Source: Oscillospiraceae bacterium (GTDB lineage Bacteria; Bacillota; Clostridia; Oscillospirales; Ruminococcaceae). From it: a DNA stretch of 64,000 nucleotides. The notes under the pieces are model-generated. The model did not search any database. It was given only the letters and a program-made list of their open reading frames with translations, and had not been told where the DNA came from. Numbering within the stretch: position 1 is the first letter of the stretch; the number at the start of each line of letters is the position of its first letter. Location: the NCBI GenBank assembly GCA_021201235.1, contig JAJQFI010000008.1:186001-250000 (forward strand), in the 5' to 3' direction. Shown here in pieces: positions 53,206-60,993 of the stretch. A program made the translations under genes and the position numbers.

Positions 53206-55032
53206 ATGAAAAAGATAGACGGTTCGCCGAAGAGTCTGAAACAGCTTTTGCAGAACACAAAGTATTCCATCCACTACTATCAGCGTGAATATATGTGGCA
53301 GAGGAAGCATATTGAGGAATTGATTGACGATCTGACGTCTGAGTTCCTGGACTATTATGTGCCGGGTGGCGACCGCCGGGATGTTCAGGATTACGGCGCA
53401 TATTTCATGGGCTCTATCGTCCTTGCAGGCAGAGAAAACGCCATCATTGACGGACAGCAGAGGTTTTCTTCTCTTACGCTTCTTTTGATGTATCTTAATA
53501 ACCGTCTCCATGCGCTCGGACAGAGCAATAGTCTTATTGAACAGATGATTTATTCTGAAGCCTATGGAACCAAGTCTTTCAATATCAATGTTGAAGAACG
53601 TGCGGATTGCATGAACGCAATTTTTAATGATACTTCTTTCGATACGACAAATGCCGGCGAGTCGGTACGAAATCTCTACGACAGGTATAATGATATTATT
53701 GACATATTCCCTAATGACGACATCACGGATGATATGCTTCTCTATTTCTGCGACTGGCTTGCGGAGCGGGTTTTCTTCATCGAAATAGTTGCGACCACCG
53801 AGCAGGATGCCCATAAGATTTTTGTTACAATGAACGACCGTGGTCTCAGCCTTACTTCAACGGAAATGCTGAAGGGCTATCTTTTGTCTGAAATCAAGGA
53901 TGACTCAAAGCGCGAGAAGCTCAATAATCTGTGGAAAGACAAAGTTTTGCTTCTCAAAAAAGAAGATGACAAGGGCGACGAAACTTTCATCAAGGCTTGG
54001 TTGAGAGCGCAATATGCCGAGACAATCCGTGAAACAAAAGCCGGTGCGGTCAATCAGGACTTCGACCTTATAGGTGGCTCGTTCCACAAGTGGGTTCGAG
54101 ACGAAAGGGACAAGCTCGGACTTGTCTCTACTGACGATTTTGAAAACTTTATCATGCGCTTTTCAAAGTTCGCAGACGTTTATATGAAGATCCGGGAAGC
54201 GGAAAACACATTTGCAGAAGAAACAAAGTACGTCTATTACAATGCTCAGGTCAATTTCACTCTCCAGCCGCAACTGCTCCTTGCTTCGATATGCTATGAA
54301 GACTCGTGGTCTGTAATTACCGAGAAGATGAATCTGGTTGCAAGGTTTATCGACCTTCTGATTACAGCTAGAGTGACAAATTATCGGTCGGTTGAGTACA
54401 GTACAATCAAAAATTACGTTTTCAATGTCACAAAGAATATCCGCAGATGCTCTGTTGATGAGCTGAAAAAGCGACTCAAATTGCAGTACGAGAATCTTTC
54501 ATACAATCCTGCAACTGCTCTTCCTGAGCTTCGCCTGAACAGCTTCACCAAGAAGTACATAAAGAATATTCTTGCCAGAATCACAGGTTATATCGAGGAG
54601 CAGACGGGTGTTGCTTCGAACTACTGCAATTACATGAACACCCAGACCAAGAACCCGTTTGAAATCGAGCATATCATCACCGACCACTACGAGTGGTTCA
54701 CCGATGAGTACGCCGACCAAGAGGAATTCAAGCGTTGGAGAAACAGCATCGGCGCATTGCTTCTTCTCCACAAGAGCATCAACGCCAGCCTTAATGATTC
54801 AAAATATGAGTACAAGCTCTCAAAATACTGCTCCAATGAGGGAAACATCTACACGGAATCCCTCGGCGATTCGGCGTATCAGAATAACCCCAAATTCAAA
54901 AAGTTTATCTCGGACAATAACCTGAATTTCAAGCCGTACTCTCGTTTCGGCAAAGCTGAAATCACGGAAAGAGTGCAACTCCTTGTGCAACTGGTGGAAC
55001 TGGTTTGGAATGAGGGGATGTTTGAGGGGTGA
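53206..55032 (+). CDS. GmrSD-like DUF262/DUF1524 restriction nuclease (type IV)
   Basis: 608 residues from ATG 53206 behind AGGAGG. The DUF262 (GmrS) NTPase domain begins SLKQLLQNTKYSIHYYQREYMWQ and has IIDGQQRFSSLTLLLMYL near residue 80 and FVTMNDRGLSLTSTEMLKGYLL near 205. The C-terminal DUF1524 (GmrD) domain contains FEIEHIITDHYEWF near 485 (His-containing nuclease motif) and WRNSIGALLLLHKSINASLND. Fused GmrSD proteins cleave glucosylated-hydroxymethylcytosine phage DNA; modified-base targets are inferred. No partner gene is needed. Confidence 0.88.
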   Translation: MKKIDGSPKSLKQLLQNTKYSIHYYQREYMWQRKHIEELIDDLTSEFLDYYVPGGDRRDVQDYGAYFMGSIVLAGRENAIIDGQQRFSSLTLLLMYLNNRLHALGQSNSLIEQMIYSEAYGTKSFNINVEERADCMNAIFNDTSFDTTNAGESVRNLYDRYNDIIDIFPNDDITDDMLLYFCDWLAERVFFIEIVATTEQDAHKIFVTMNDRGLSLTSTEMLKGYLLSEIKDDSKREKLNNLWKDKVLLLKKEDDKGDETFIKAWLRAQYAETIRETKAGAVNQDFDLIGGSFHKWVRDERDKLGLVSTDDFENFIMRFSKFADVYMKIREAENTFAEETKYVYYNAQVNFTLQPQLLLASICYEDSWSVITEKMNLVARFIDLLITARVTNYRSVEYSTIKNYVFNVTKNIRRCSVDELKKRLKLQYENLSYNPATALPELRLNSFTKKYIKNILARITGYIEEQTGVASNYCNYMNTQTKNPFEIEHIITDHYEWFTDEYADQEEFKRWRNSIGALLLLHKSINASLNDSKYEYKLSKYCSNEGNIYTESLGDSAYQNNPKFKKFISDNNLNFKPYSRFGKAEITERVQLLVQLVELVWNEGMFEG

Positions 55033-55088
55033 ATGATGTGACAGGCGGAACTATATGGCGTTATGACGCATGGTTACTGCATGGATGC

Positions 55089-55128
55089 CAATAATCGCAT
55101 TTTATTGCCGAAAAGGTAAACTTATATC
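55089..55128. repeat. 40-base direct repeat, left copy
   Basis: CAATAATCGCATTTTATTGC and following 20 bases match 59181-59220 at 37 of 40 positions. Both copies are hairpin-forming (CAATA...TATTG-type stem with flanking complementary tracts) and lie at the ends of convergent genes. The pair brackets a 4.1-kb cassette. Confidence 0.65.
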
Positions 55129-55768
55129 ACTTCTCCACCAAATCCTCAACCGCACACCCAAACACCTTCGCAAGCCTGCGAACGGTGTCAACGCTCGCCT
55201 TGTTGATGTCTTTCCGCCGCTGTTCATACATCTGAATCGAACGCAGGCTGACGCCGGAGAGCTTGGACAGCTCGCTTTGGGAACAGCCGTACAACGTGCG
55301 AAAACGTTTCAGATTGGTTTCGGGGAACGTTTTGCGGACTATCTCGTCAACAATATCAGCGAACTTGGTGACGTCGGCTTCGTGCAGGGTTGGGTACATC
55401 CGGAGCAAATCGTCAAAAGAAACCGCCCTGAAAATCTCGCTGTACTTTCTGGAGGTGTACCACTGGTAGTACGCAACCGCCCAACCGCACCAGTATTCGG
55501 GAGAGCGGTCGTAATGGGGCTGTGGCTCGACGGTAAGCTCTTTTCCCGTCGTGTCTTTCACGCATTCACGGGCAATCTCAATCCCGCTTTTTCCGGCGAG
55601 ATACGCCGGCTCGCCGTTTTCAATCCTACTGCAAACCGGACTCACGATAAGCATTTTAACAAAATCGCCACCGGGAATCTTGCAGTCGTTTACGGCATAA
55701 TCGAAAGCCTCCCCCATCGAGGACATTGCGCTACTGAGGTAGATTTCTTGGTATGCGTGGGTCGTCAT
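55127..55768 (-). CDS. XRE-family antitoxin/regulator of the DUF3990 pair
   Basis: 213 residues. An N-terminal domain of unknown type (YLSSAMSSMGEAFDYAVNDCKI, then RSPEYWCGWAVAYYQWYTSRKYSEI) is followed by a clear C-terminal XRE HTH (ETNLKRFRTLYGCSQSELSKLSGVSLRSIQMYEQRRKDINKASVDTVRRLAKVFGCAVEDL). The ATG at 55768 lies inside the end of the DUF3990 gene (38-base overlap) behind GAGGAGG, so the two are translated together. It presumably binds the palindrome at 56452-56479 and neutralises its partner (inference). Confidence 0.82.
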   Translation of the reverse strand: MTTHAYQEIYLSSAMSSMGEAFDYAVNDCKIPGGDFVKMLIVSPVCSRIENGEPAYLAGKSGIEIARECVKDTTGKELTVEPQPHYDRSPEYWCGWAVAYYQWYTSRKYSEIFRAVSFDDLLRMYPTLHEADVTKFADIVDEIVRKTFPETNLKRFRTLYGCSQSELSKLSGVSLRSIQMYEQRRKDINKASVDTVRRLAKVFGCAVEDLVEK

Positions 55769-56423
55769 TTTTTATCCCTCCTCGAATGATGTCACGGACA
55801 TAAAGCCCGTCGTCATCTTCTTCCGCCATCTTGAGATAAGAAGTATTTGCTTCGCTGTCACGGGTTTTCCGTAGAGAATAGTATGTGTCTTTTTCGGCGA
55901 CTTCAAAGCCCTGATATTTCAGTTCGGAGAAAGCAAATTTTGACTTGATTACAACCTGTTCTCCCAACTTGCCCAACATCATCGCCTGTGCCAACTGGTT
56001 GACAGACAGGGCATTGTTCACGAACGCTTCCGCATAGTCAAAATAGGAGTCATCGGCACGATAGCCGGTTACGATGTCATAAGCGTTGACATTGACATAA
56101 AAATTATCAAGCAAATACTGCTTGGCTCGACCGGCGATGGGAGTCTTTATCGGAAAAACTCTGTGCCGAAGAAGAACGGCAATCCAGTTGAGGATGGTGT
56201 ATTCCGGGCTGTTGAGATTCAGTACGTTCATGTATTCGGTGTCTATCGTGTAGCAGTTGCAGAAGCCATCGCTGAGAGAAGACACCGCCCACTCCTTTGC
56301 AAGCTCGGCACTTTCGGTGCAATAGAACCCAAGCCCGAAGTCGTTATGCTCTTTACCCAAACCAAATTCCGGAGCTACAACATTTCTGTTTGAACCGTGA
56401 TATAACGTTAAGATTTTGCTCAT
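55731..56423 (-). CDS. DUF3990 protein, ADP-ribosyltransferase-like toxin candidate
   Basis: 230 residues. Begins SKILTLYHGSNRNVVAPEFG and has DFGLGFYCTESAELAKEWAV near 28; the Tyr-His-Gly-Ser strand and following Gly-x-Gly-Phe-Tyr are features of ADP-ribosyltransferase-fold proteins in which DUF3990 is placed. Overlap with an XRE gene and an operator-like promoter fit a toxin-antitoxin module. Catalytic activity is not proven by sequence; a Glu near FDYAEAF could complete the triad. Target unknown. Confidence 0.8.
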   Translation of the reverse strand: MSKILTLYHGSNRNVVAPEFGLGKEHNDFGLGFYCTESAELAKEWAVSSLSDGFCNCYTIDTEYMNVLNLNSPEYTILNWIAVLLRHRVFPIKTPIAGRAKQYLLDNFYVNVNAYDIVTGYRADDSYFDYAEAFVNNALSVNQLAQAMMLGKLGEQVVIKSKFAFSELKYQGFEVAEKDTYYSLRKTRDSEANTSYLKMAEEDDDGLYVRDIIRGGIKNDDPRIPRNLPQ

Positions 56424-56451
56424 GGAGATACCTCCCTTTCGGTTTCTGATT

Positions 56452-56479
56452 ACATTATATCACTGTGGTGATATAATGT
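56452..56479. promoter_or_regulatory. perfect palindromic operator overlapping the DUF3990 promoter
   Basis: Twelve-base arms ACATTATATCAC / GTGATATAATGT separated by TGTG. It covers the minus-strand -10 box TATAAT (56459-56454), the 17-base spacer and half of the -35 box TTGACA (56482-56477). A protein bound here would block the toxin-antitoxin promoter. Confidence 0.8.
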
Positions 56480-56496
56480 CAAGAGAAGAAAATTCC

Positions 56497-56525
56497 TTGC
56501 TTTATTTAGCTCGATGCTGTATAAT
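56497..56525 (+). promoter_or_regulatory. promoter of the MBL-fold gene
   Basis: TTGCTT (56497-56502), 17-base spacer, TATAAT (56520-56525). Confidence 0.7.
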
Positions 56526-56562
56526 ACCTATATGCAAAATAATACCAAGAAACGGAGCCACC

Positions 56563-57477
56563 ATGACCAAATACATTGATTTTTCATCCAAACACGACAT
56601 CCTCATTGCCAACGGTGACGGGACTTATTCCCGCATGGACGAGCCATATTTCAGGAGCGAGCTTATTGCTCCGAACACATGGAAGGTTCTTTCGAGCGGC
56701 GACTACAGCTATCTTGTGGTGGGCGACGGTGTCGGAATTTCCATCGACTGCGGGTATGGTGCCGGAAACATCCGGGAGTATCTCGAATCGCTCTGCGGCG
56801 TGCCGGTTTCTTATGTCACAAATACTCATGACCACTTCGACCATTCGGCGAACAATGCCTATTTCGACATGGCGTTTCTGAACGAGAAGGCGAAGGAATT
56901 CGGTACGATTCCCTATGCGAGCTTTGCGGGAATAGATTTTCCGAGAGATTACCCCGTCACAATCATCCACGACGGCGATTTCATTCCTCTCAAGGATCGT
57001 GAGCTTCAGGCGTTCTCGATTCCCGACCATGCTCCGAGTTCGATGATGTATCTCGACCGCAAGGAGCGGATTCTCTTTTCCGGCGACGAAATCATGCCGA
57101 TGGGCAAGCCGCTTAACGGCGGTCTGAAGAGCTGGATTGAGAACCTCGAAAAGATTAATGGGTATCGGAACGAGTTCGACGTGCTTTATGGTGGCGGTGG
57201 ACGGCTTGAGAAGAAGCTTTTTGACGCTTTCCTTGAATGCGCCCGTTACGCTTGGAATCATGAGGGAGAACTACTCCCACCTCCAACTCCGAGGAAGCCG
57301 AGATTCACCCACGAAGACCCGGAAGGACTCGGTCGCATCGTCTATGACCGCAGAATGCCCCACCCCGGAGACAGCGCAAGCTATCCCGATGAGCTGGAGA
57401 CACTCCGGGAAAACCTCCGCCGGGTCGAATATGCCGGGACGAGCATTGTGTATGACTTGAGCAGGAAGTTTGAATAA
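56563..57477 (+). CDS. metallo-beta-lactamase-fold hydrolase
   Basis: 304 residues from ATG 56563 (CGGAG upstream). Metal site THDHFDHSANN (HxHxDH) near residue 88, further His in IPDHAPSSMMYLDRKERILFSGDEI near 160-185. The N-terminus has YLVVGDGVGISIDCGYG. No signal peptide, so a cytosolic hydrolase of glyoxalase II-like or lactonase-like type; substrate unknown. It sits inside the cassette bounded by direct repeats, divergent from the DUF3990 pair, and ends at a stem-loop. Confidence 0.88.
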   Translation: MTKYIDFSSKHDILIANGDGTYSRMDEPYFRSELIAPNTWKVLSSGDYSYLVVGDGVGISIDCGYGAGNIREYLESLCGVPVSYVTNTHDHFDHSANNAYFDMAFLNEKAKEFGTIPYASFAGIDFPRDYPVTIIHDGDFIPLKDRELQAFSIPDHAPSSMMYLDRKERILFSGDEIMPMGKPLNGGLKSWIENLEKINGYRNEFDVLYGGGGRLEKKLFDAFLECARYAWNHEGELLPPPTPRKPRFTHEDPEGLGRIVYDRRMPHPGDSASYPDELETLRENLRRVEYAGTSIVYDLSRKFE

Positions 57478-57481
57478 ACCA

Positions 57482-57526
57482 AGCCTCAGCTGATACCCGA
57501 ATGGACATTGGCTGAGGCTATGTTTT
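57482..57526 (+). terminator. terminator after the MBL-fold gene
   Basis: AGCCTCAGC / GCTGAGGCT stem with a long loop, then ATGTTTTT. Confidence 0.7.
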
Positions 57527-57618
57527 TCACTTCTTCATCAAGTCCTCAAACTCTACGAAATCAAATACGTTTTTTAAGAGTTTAGGACAAATGGGCATCT
57601 TAAATAGTGCCAAAATCG

Positions 57619-57647
57619 TTGACATCCATCATAAAACCAAGTATAAT
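57619..57647 (+). promoter_or_regulatory. promoter of the second abiE operon
   Basis: TTGACA (57619-57624), 17-base spacer, TATAAT (57642-57647). The shared motif TTTTTAAGAGTTTAGGACA (57571-57589) lies just upstream. Confidence 0.75.
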
Positions 57648-57678
57648 ATTATCAGTTTGTAATCAAGAGGTGACTGAT

Positions 57679-58272
57679 ATGGATTTTATCGCTGAGCTGA
57701 CTGCTATTGCAAAAGAAAATGGCGGCATTATTGAAAACAAAGTTGCGGCTGGGCATGGGATTTCAAGAGCGATGCTTTCAAAGCTCTACAAAAAGGGCAA
57801 AATCAATCGCATTAAGACGGGACAGTATATCCTCCCTGATGATATTGAGGATGAACTGTTGTCGATAAGCAAGCGGTCGGAGTGGATTGTGTTTTCGCAC
57901 GAGACAGCTCTGTTTCTGAATGGAATTTCGGACAGAACGCCGTTTAAGCACACTGTTACTGCACCTATTGGACATGGACAGTCGGCAGTATTGAGTTCCG
58001 AGTGCAAGGTTTACTATATTAAGGCAGACTGGTTTGACATCGGGAGAACCGAACTTAAAACCCCTGCCGGAAATCTTGTCCCATGCTATGACTTAGAGAA
58101 AACGGTTTGCGACATAGTCAGAAGTCGCAACAAAATGGGAACGGAGACTTTCTTGGCGGCATTGAAGCTCTATGCTGACTGCCCCAGAAAAGACCTGAAC
58201 AAGCTCAATGATTACGCTACGCAGATGCACGTTGCAAATATTCTACGCCGGTATCTGGAGGTGCTTTTATGA
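57679..58272 (+). CDS. abiEi: AbiEi-type antitoxin (copy 2)
   Basis: 197 residues from ATG 57679 behind AGAGGTGA. Winged-helix start FIAELTAIAKENGGIIENKVAAGHGISRAMLSKLYKKGKINRIKTGQYIL and the core CYDLEKTVCDIVRSRNKMGTETFLAALKLY. Same family as copy 1 at 49671 but clearly divergent in sequence, so the two modules probably arrived separately. Its stop overlaps the toxin start (ATGA). Confidence 0.88.
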   Translation: MDFIAELTAIAKENGGIIENKVAAGHGISRAMLSKLYKKGKINRIKTGQYILPDDIEDELLSISKRSEWIVFSHETALFLNGISDRTPFKHTVTAPIGHGQSAVLSSECKVYYIKADWFDIGRTELKTPAGNLVPCYDLEKTVCDIVRSRNKMGTETFLAALKLYADCPRKDLNKLNDYATQMHVANILRRYLEVLL

Positions 58273-59099
58273 GAGAAGCGATGAGCCTTAAGGCGAAAAT
58301 ACGCAATATTGCCAGGGATAAAAACATTCCTGCACAGGTAATTTTGCAGAATTATATGTTTGAGCGTTTTCTTGTACGTCTTTCAGCCTCGGAATACAAG
58401 GAGAAGTTTGTTCTTAAAGGCGGAATGTTGGTAGCCGCTATTGTAGGTCTTGACAATCGGGCAACGATGGATTTGGACACCACTCTGAGAAATCTTCCTC
58501 TGACACCAGAGATTATCCAAAGTGCTTTGGAACAGATTTGTGCGGTGCACTCTGACGATGATGTGGTCTTTGAGATTGGGAACATATCGCCCATCCGCAA
58601 GGATGACATTTACGGTGGCTATCGTGTGGCACTGACCGCCAAGCTTGATACCATAGTCACTCCTCTCAGTATTGATGTATCAACCGGCGATGCAATTACG
58701 CCACACGCAATTCGGTACAACTTCACCGAAATTTTTGATGAAGAAAAATCCTATGAGCTGTGGGCATATAACATAGAGACTGTATTGGCTGAGAAGGTTG
58801 AGACGATTCTCCGTAGAGGCGTGTTCAACACTCGTCCGAGAGATTTTTACGATGCCTATATACTCGCAACTACGCAAAAGTATGATAAGGCAGTCTTTGA
58901 AGAAGCCTTGAAAGCAACGGCAATTCATCGCGGAACAGTGGAGCAGATTGCGGATGTGGCAGAAATCCTCAAAACTATTGAAGAAAGCCGGGAGTTGCGA
59001 ACACTATGGGATAAATATCGCAAGCAATTTGCTTATGCAGAAGGTATTACTTATGAGCAGATTATGGATGTTCTAAAGAGTTTGCTTGAGATTAAATAG
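58269..59099 (+). CDS. abiEii: AbiEii-type nucleotidyltransferase toxin (copy 2)
   Basis: 276 residues. FVLKGGMLVAAIVGLDNRATMDLDTTLRNLPLT near residue 45 is the nucleotidyltransferase signature, and NIETVLAEKVETILRRGVFNTRPRDFYDAYIL near 175 the second. ATG overlaps the antitoxin stop by four bases (translational coupling). Role as for copy 1: reversible growth-arrest toxin in abortive infection. ATG 58281 (MSLKAK) is an alternative start. Confidence 0.9.
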   Translation: MREAMSLKAKIRNIARDKNIPAQVILQNYMFERFLVRLSASEYKEKFVLKGGMLVAAIVGLDNRATMDLDTTLRNLPLTPEIIQSALEQICAVHSDDDVVFEIGNISPIRKDDIYGGYRVALTAKLDTIVTPLSIDVSTGDAITPHAIRYNFTEIFDEEKSYELWAYNIETVLAEKVETILRRGVFNTRPRDFYDAYILATTQKYDKAVFEEALKATAIHRGTVEQIADVAEILKTIEESRELRTLWDKYRKQFAYAEGITYEQIMDVLKSLLEIK

Positions 59100-59170
59100 A
59101 AGCATCCTTGTGCTTAAATCACTCTGATTAGTGTGATTCAAAAAGCACGAATAACTGAGTCTTTAAAAAT

Positions 59171-59220
59171 ACCTTTCCGGCAATAATCGCATTCTATTGC
59201 CGAAAAGGTAGAATTATATC
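59171..59220. repeat. 40-base direct repeat, right copy, with stem-loop
   Basis: 59181-59220 repeats 55089-55128. Together with the preceding ACCTTTCCGG it folds into a stem (CCTTT-CGGCAATA / TATTGCCG-AAAGG) that may terminate abiEii transcription. Nothing else was found between 59100 and 59296. Confidence 0.65.
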
Positions 59221-59296
59221 TCTGCAAGCGTAGTCTCAAAATAAAAGTCAACCCTATTGACACTTGCAGAGCAACCACTATGAGGCGGATTTATTT

Positions 59297-59488
59297 TTAT
59301 GTACCCTCGCCTTTCTCCTGTTGTCTCGCATCTTTCACGACCGCATCCAGCAGTTTCAGCTTCTGCTCGGTCGGGCAGGGCAGCTTGCGGAGTATTTCTA
59401 CAGCGTGTTCGGCGTGGAAATGAGCAAGTTCTTCGGCAAGCTCGGCTTTGCCTTTTTCGGTTTTGGGTAAGTGCAGGAATACTTCCAT
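59297..59488 (-). CDS. small mobile-element protein of unknown function
   Basis: 63 residues from ATG 59488 behind GGAGG. Charged, helical: MEVFLHLPKTEKGKAELAEE, then HAEHAVEILRKLPCPTEQKLKLLDAVVKDA. I recognise no named domain; similar short frames accompany rep/mob genes of clostridial elements. It follows the RepA-like gene on the same strand. Confidence 0.6.
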   Translation of the reverse strand: MEVFLHLPKTEKGKAELAEELAHFHAEHAVEILRKLPCPTEQKLKLLDAVVKDARQQEKGEGT

Positions 59489-59510
59489 CGGCTGTCCTCC
59501 TCTCGACAAA

Positions 59511-59927
59511 TCATATGCACTCCGGCTTGTCCTGTATTTCGGGGACAATGTCAGTCTCGGTGTGTCTGACGATTATTTTTGCATCCGCCGGATAGTTCAG
59601 ACTGATTGATGCAGGTCTTCCCAAACCTTGCTTTTTACGGACGATGAGCTTGCAGGACTCCAGCTCCTTGAAAGTTCTTGTGGTACACTGTTTGCTTCGG
59701 TGGAGCTTTTTCGCCGCAGATTCGACGGTGAAGTACAGTCGGATAGTTCCGTCCGGCTCAACATATCCGTTGACTTTGGAAATACTTGCACGATCCAGCA
59801 AGAGTGCATAGAGGACTTTTGCATCGTTTGACAGATCTTTCAGAGTCTCATCTGTCAGCAAAAATCTCGGCAAAGGTATGTATGAAGTTGCGGGGCTGTC
59901 TGTTTTAAATTTATAGAATTCTTTCAT
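59511..59927 (-). CDS. replication initiator protein A-like, N-terminal domain
   Basis: 138 residues. FYKFKTDSPATSYIPLPRFLLTDETLKDLSNDAKVLYALLLDRASISKVNGYVEPDG is the RepA_N signature, followed by a winged helix (YFTVESAAKKLHRSKQCTTRTFKELESCKLIVRKKQGLGRPA). Binds an origin on plasmids and integrative elements. It ends soon after the conserved domain; longer relatives carry a C-terminal region, so this is either a short form or truncated. The 217 bases before mobC (59928-60144) hold only small palindromes. Confidence 0.82.
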   Translation of the reverse strand: MKEFYKFKTDSPATSYIPLPRFLLTDETLKDLSNDAKVLYALLLDRASISKVNGYVEPDGTIRLYFTVESAAKKLHRSKQCTTRTFKELESCKLIVRKKQGLGRPASISLNYPADAKIIVRHTETDIVPEIQDKPECI

Positions 59928-60144
59928 ATATTCTCCGTTCTATCCATCCCATCAGGTCAGCTACTGATTGATAGGATTGATGATGACTATCTTGAGAGTT
60001 AGTTTTATTCTTATTGATTAGGGGATGAATTTCATCCGCCCAGAAGGTCAGGAAAACCATCGTCCAGAAATCCGGTTATGGAATGCTCTGGAGCATCAGG
60101 TTATCCGTGATCTGAAAAACCGTCGCTGGAGAATCCCGTTGCGG

Positions 60145-60474
60145 TTACGTTTGCTTTTTCATGTAATCCTTCAGAAGCTTCCAGATTTCTTCCTGACGGG
60201 CTTTCATGTCGGCAATGTCGTCATCATAGAAATGCCCGGTCTGGTTGATGCGCTTGCAGAGATGGTTGACGTTTGAGGCTACATTGCTGACCGCCGCCGC
60301 AAGCTTCTTCTGCTCGGTGTAATCAAGCTTGATGATGTACCCGTCAATCGCCATCTTGCGAAGATAAGCACTGAGATTGTGAGTGCCAATCTGTTGCATC
60401 TTTTGCCGGATTGACTGATGTTCCCGTTCGTCAACGTAAAACTCTAATCTGATTGGTCGTGTGCGATTTGCCAT
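60145..60474 (-). CDS. mobC: MobC-like plasmid mobilisation relaxosome protein
   Basis: 109 residues from ATG 60474 behind AAAGGAG. An N-terminal ribbon-helix-helix-like segment (RTRPIRLEFYVDEREHQSIRQKMQQIGTHNLSAYLRKMAIDGYI) and the conserved VSNVASNVNHLCKRINQTGHFYDDDI. MobC helps a relaxase open oriT. The relaxase gene that normally follows is missing, so the mobilisation module is incomplete. Confidence 0.85.
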   Translation of the reverse strand: MANRTRPIRLEFYVDEREHQSIRQKMQQIGTHNLSAYLRKMAIDGYIIKLDYTEQKKLAAAVSNVASNVNHLCKRINQTGHFYDDDIADMKARQEEIWKLLKDYMKKQT

Positions 60475-60489
60475 AGAAATTCTCCTTTC

Positions 60490-60668
60490 ACTATACAACG
60501 GACGTTTTTCTGAGAAAGTGTCCCATCGAATTTGTATTTTTTGCCGTTAGAAAAACTCCTCCTACTTTACAACGGACAATTTTTCAGCGTTTGTTGGGGG
60601 TATACTCAGAAAAAATTTTTCTGAGTATGATTTGCGAAAACTCCCTCTACTTTACAACGGACATTTTT
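60490..60668. repeat. three leader-type direct repeats upstream of mobC, with a palindrome
   Basis: CTATACAACGGACGTTTTTC (60491-60510), ACTTTACAACGGACAATTTT (60564-60583) and ACTTTACAACGGACATTTTT (60649-60668), each preceded by a GAAA-CTCC block. Read on the minus strand each unit carries a Shine-Dalgarno-like AGGAGG/AAGGAG; the first is mobC's own. Between copies 2 and 3 is the perfect palindrome ATACTCAGAAAAA-a-TTTTTCTGAGTAT (60602-60628). Candidate origin or regulatory array. Confidence 0.6.
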
Positions 60669-60750
60669 TAGCGAAAAATTGATACCTCCGCAAAGAAAAT
60701 TTTTTCTGCAAGGATTTTTCGGAAAGATAAAAGCGAAAAAAAGAAACGCC

Positions 60751-60771
60751 CCGAATCGTGTAGTAATTCGG
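60751..60771. other. candidate oriT-type hairpin
   Basis: CCGAAT-cgtgtagta-ATTCGG followed by AACGTCGGGACGAGG, in the mobC upstream region where oriT is usually found. Weak evidence; no nick-site consensus could be confirmed. The rest of 60669-60905 shows no gene. Confidence 0.3.
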
Positions 60772-60905
60772 AACGTCGGGACGAGGGACGTATGAGATTT
60801 TTGAGAATAGCAAGCACAGCCGCTGTCCGGACAAACGGCGATTTTCGATTAAGGAAACCCTCCCCCTTAATCTTTAATTTTGCTTGTTGGGATAGTCACA
60901 AACCC

Positions 60906-60934
60906 TTGCTTTATTTGAAACAATACGATATAAT
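60906..60934 (+). promoter_or_regulatory. promoter of the hsdM fragment
   Basis: TTGCTT (60906-60911), 17-base spacer, TATAAT (60929-60934). Confidence 0.7.
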
Positions 60935-60993
60935 ATTTGTGAATAGTTCTATACATCGGCTTATAACGAGCAATAAAAGCGAGGTAAAATATA

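Noticed and set aside
60490-60668. CRISPR array
   Set aside because: Only three imperfect repeats of unequal spacing, no cas genes; better explained as leader or origin repeats.
60652-60834. 60-residue minus-strand frame near the mobC leader repeats
   Set aside because: Low-complexity Phe/Lys-rich frame across repeats; no ribosome site.
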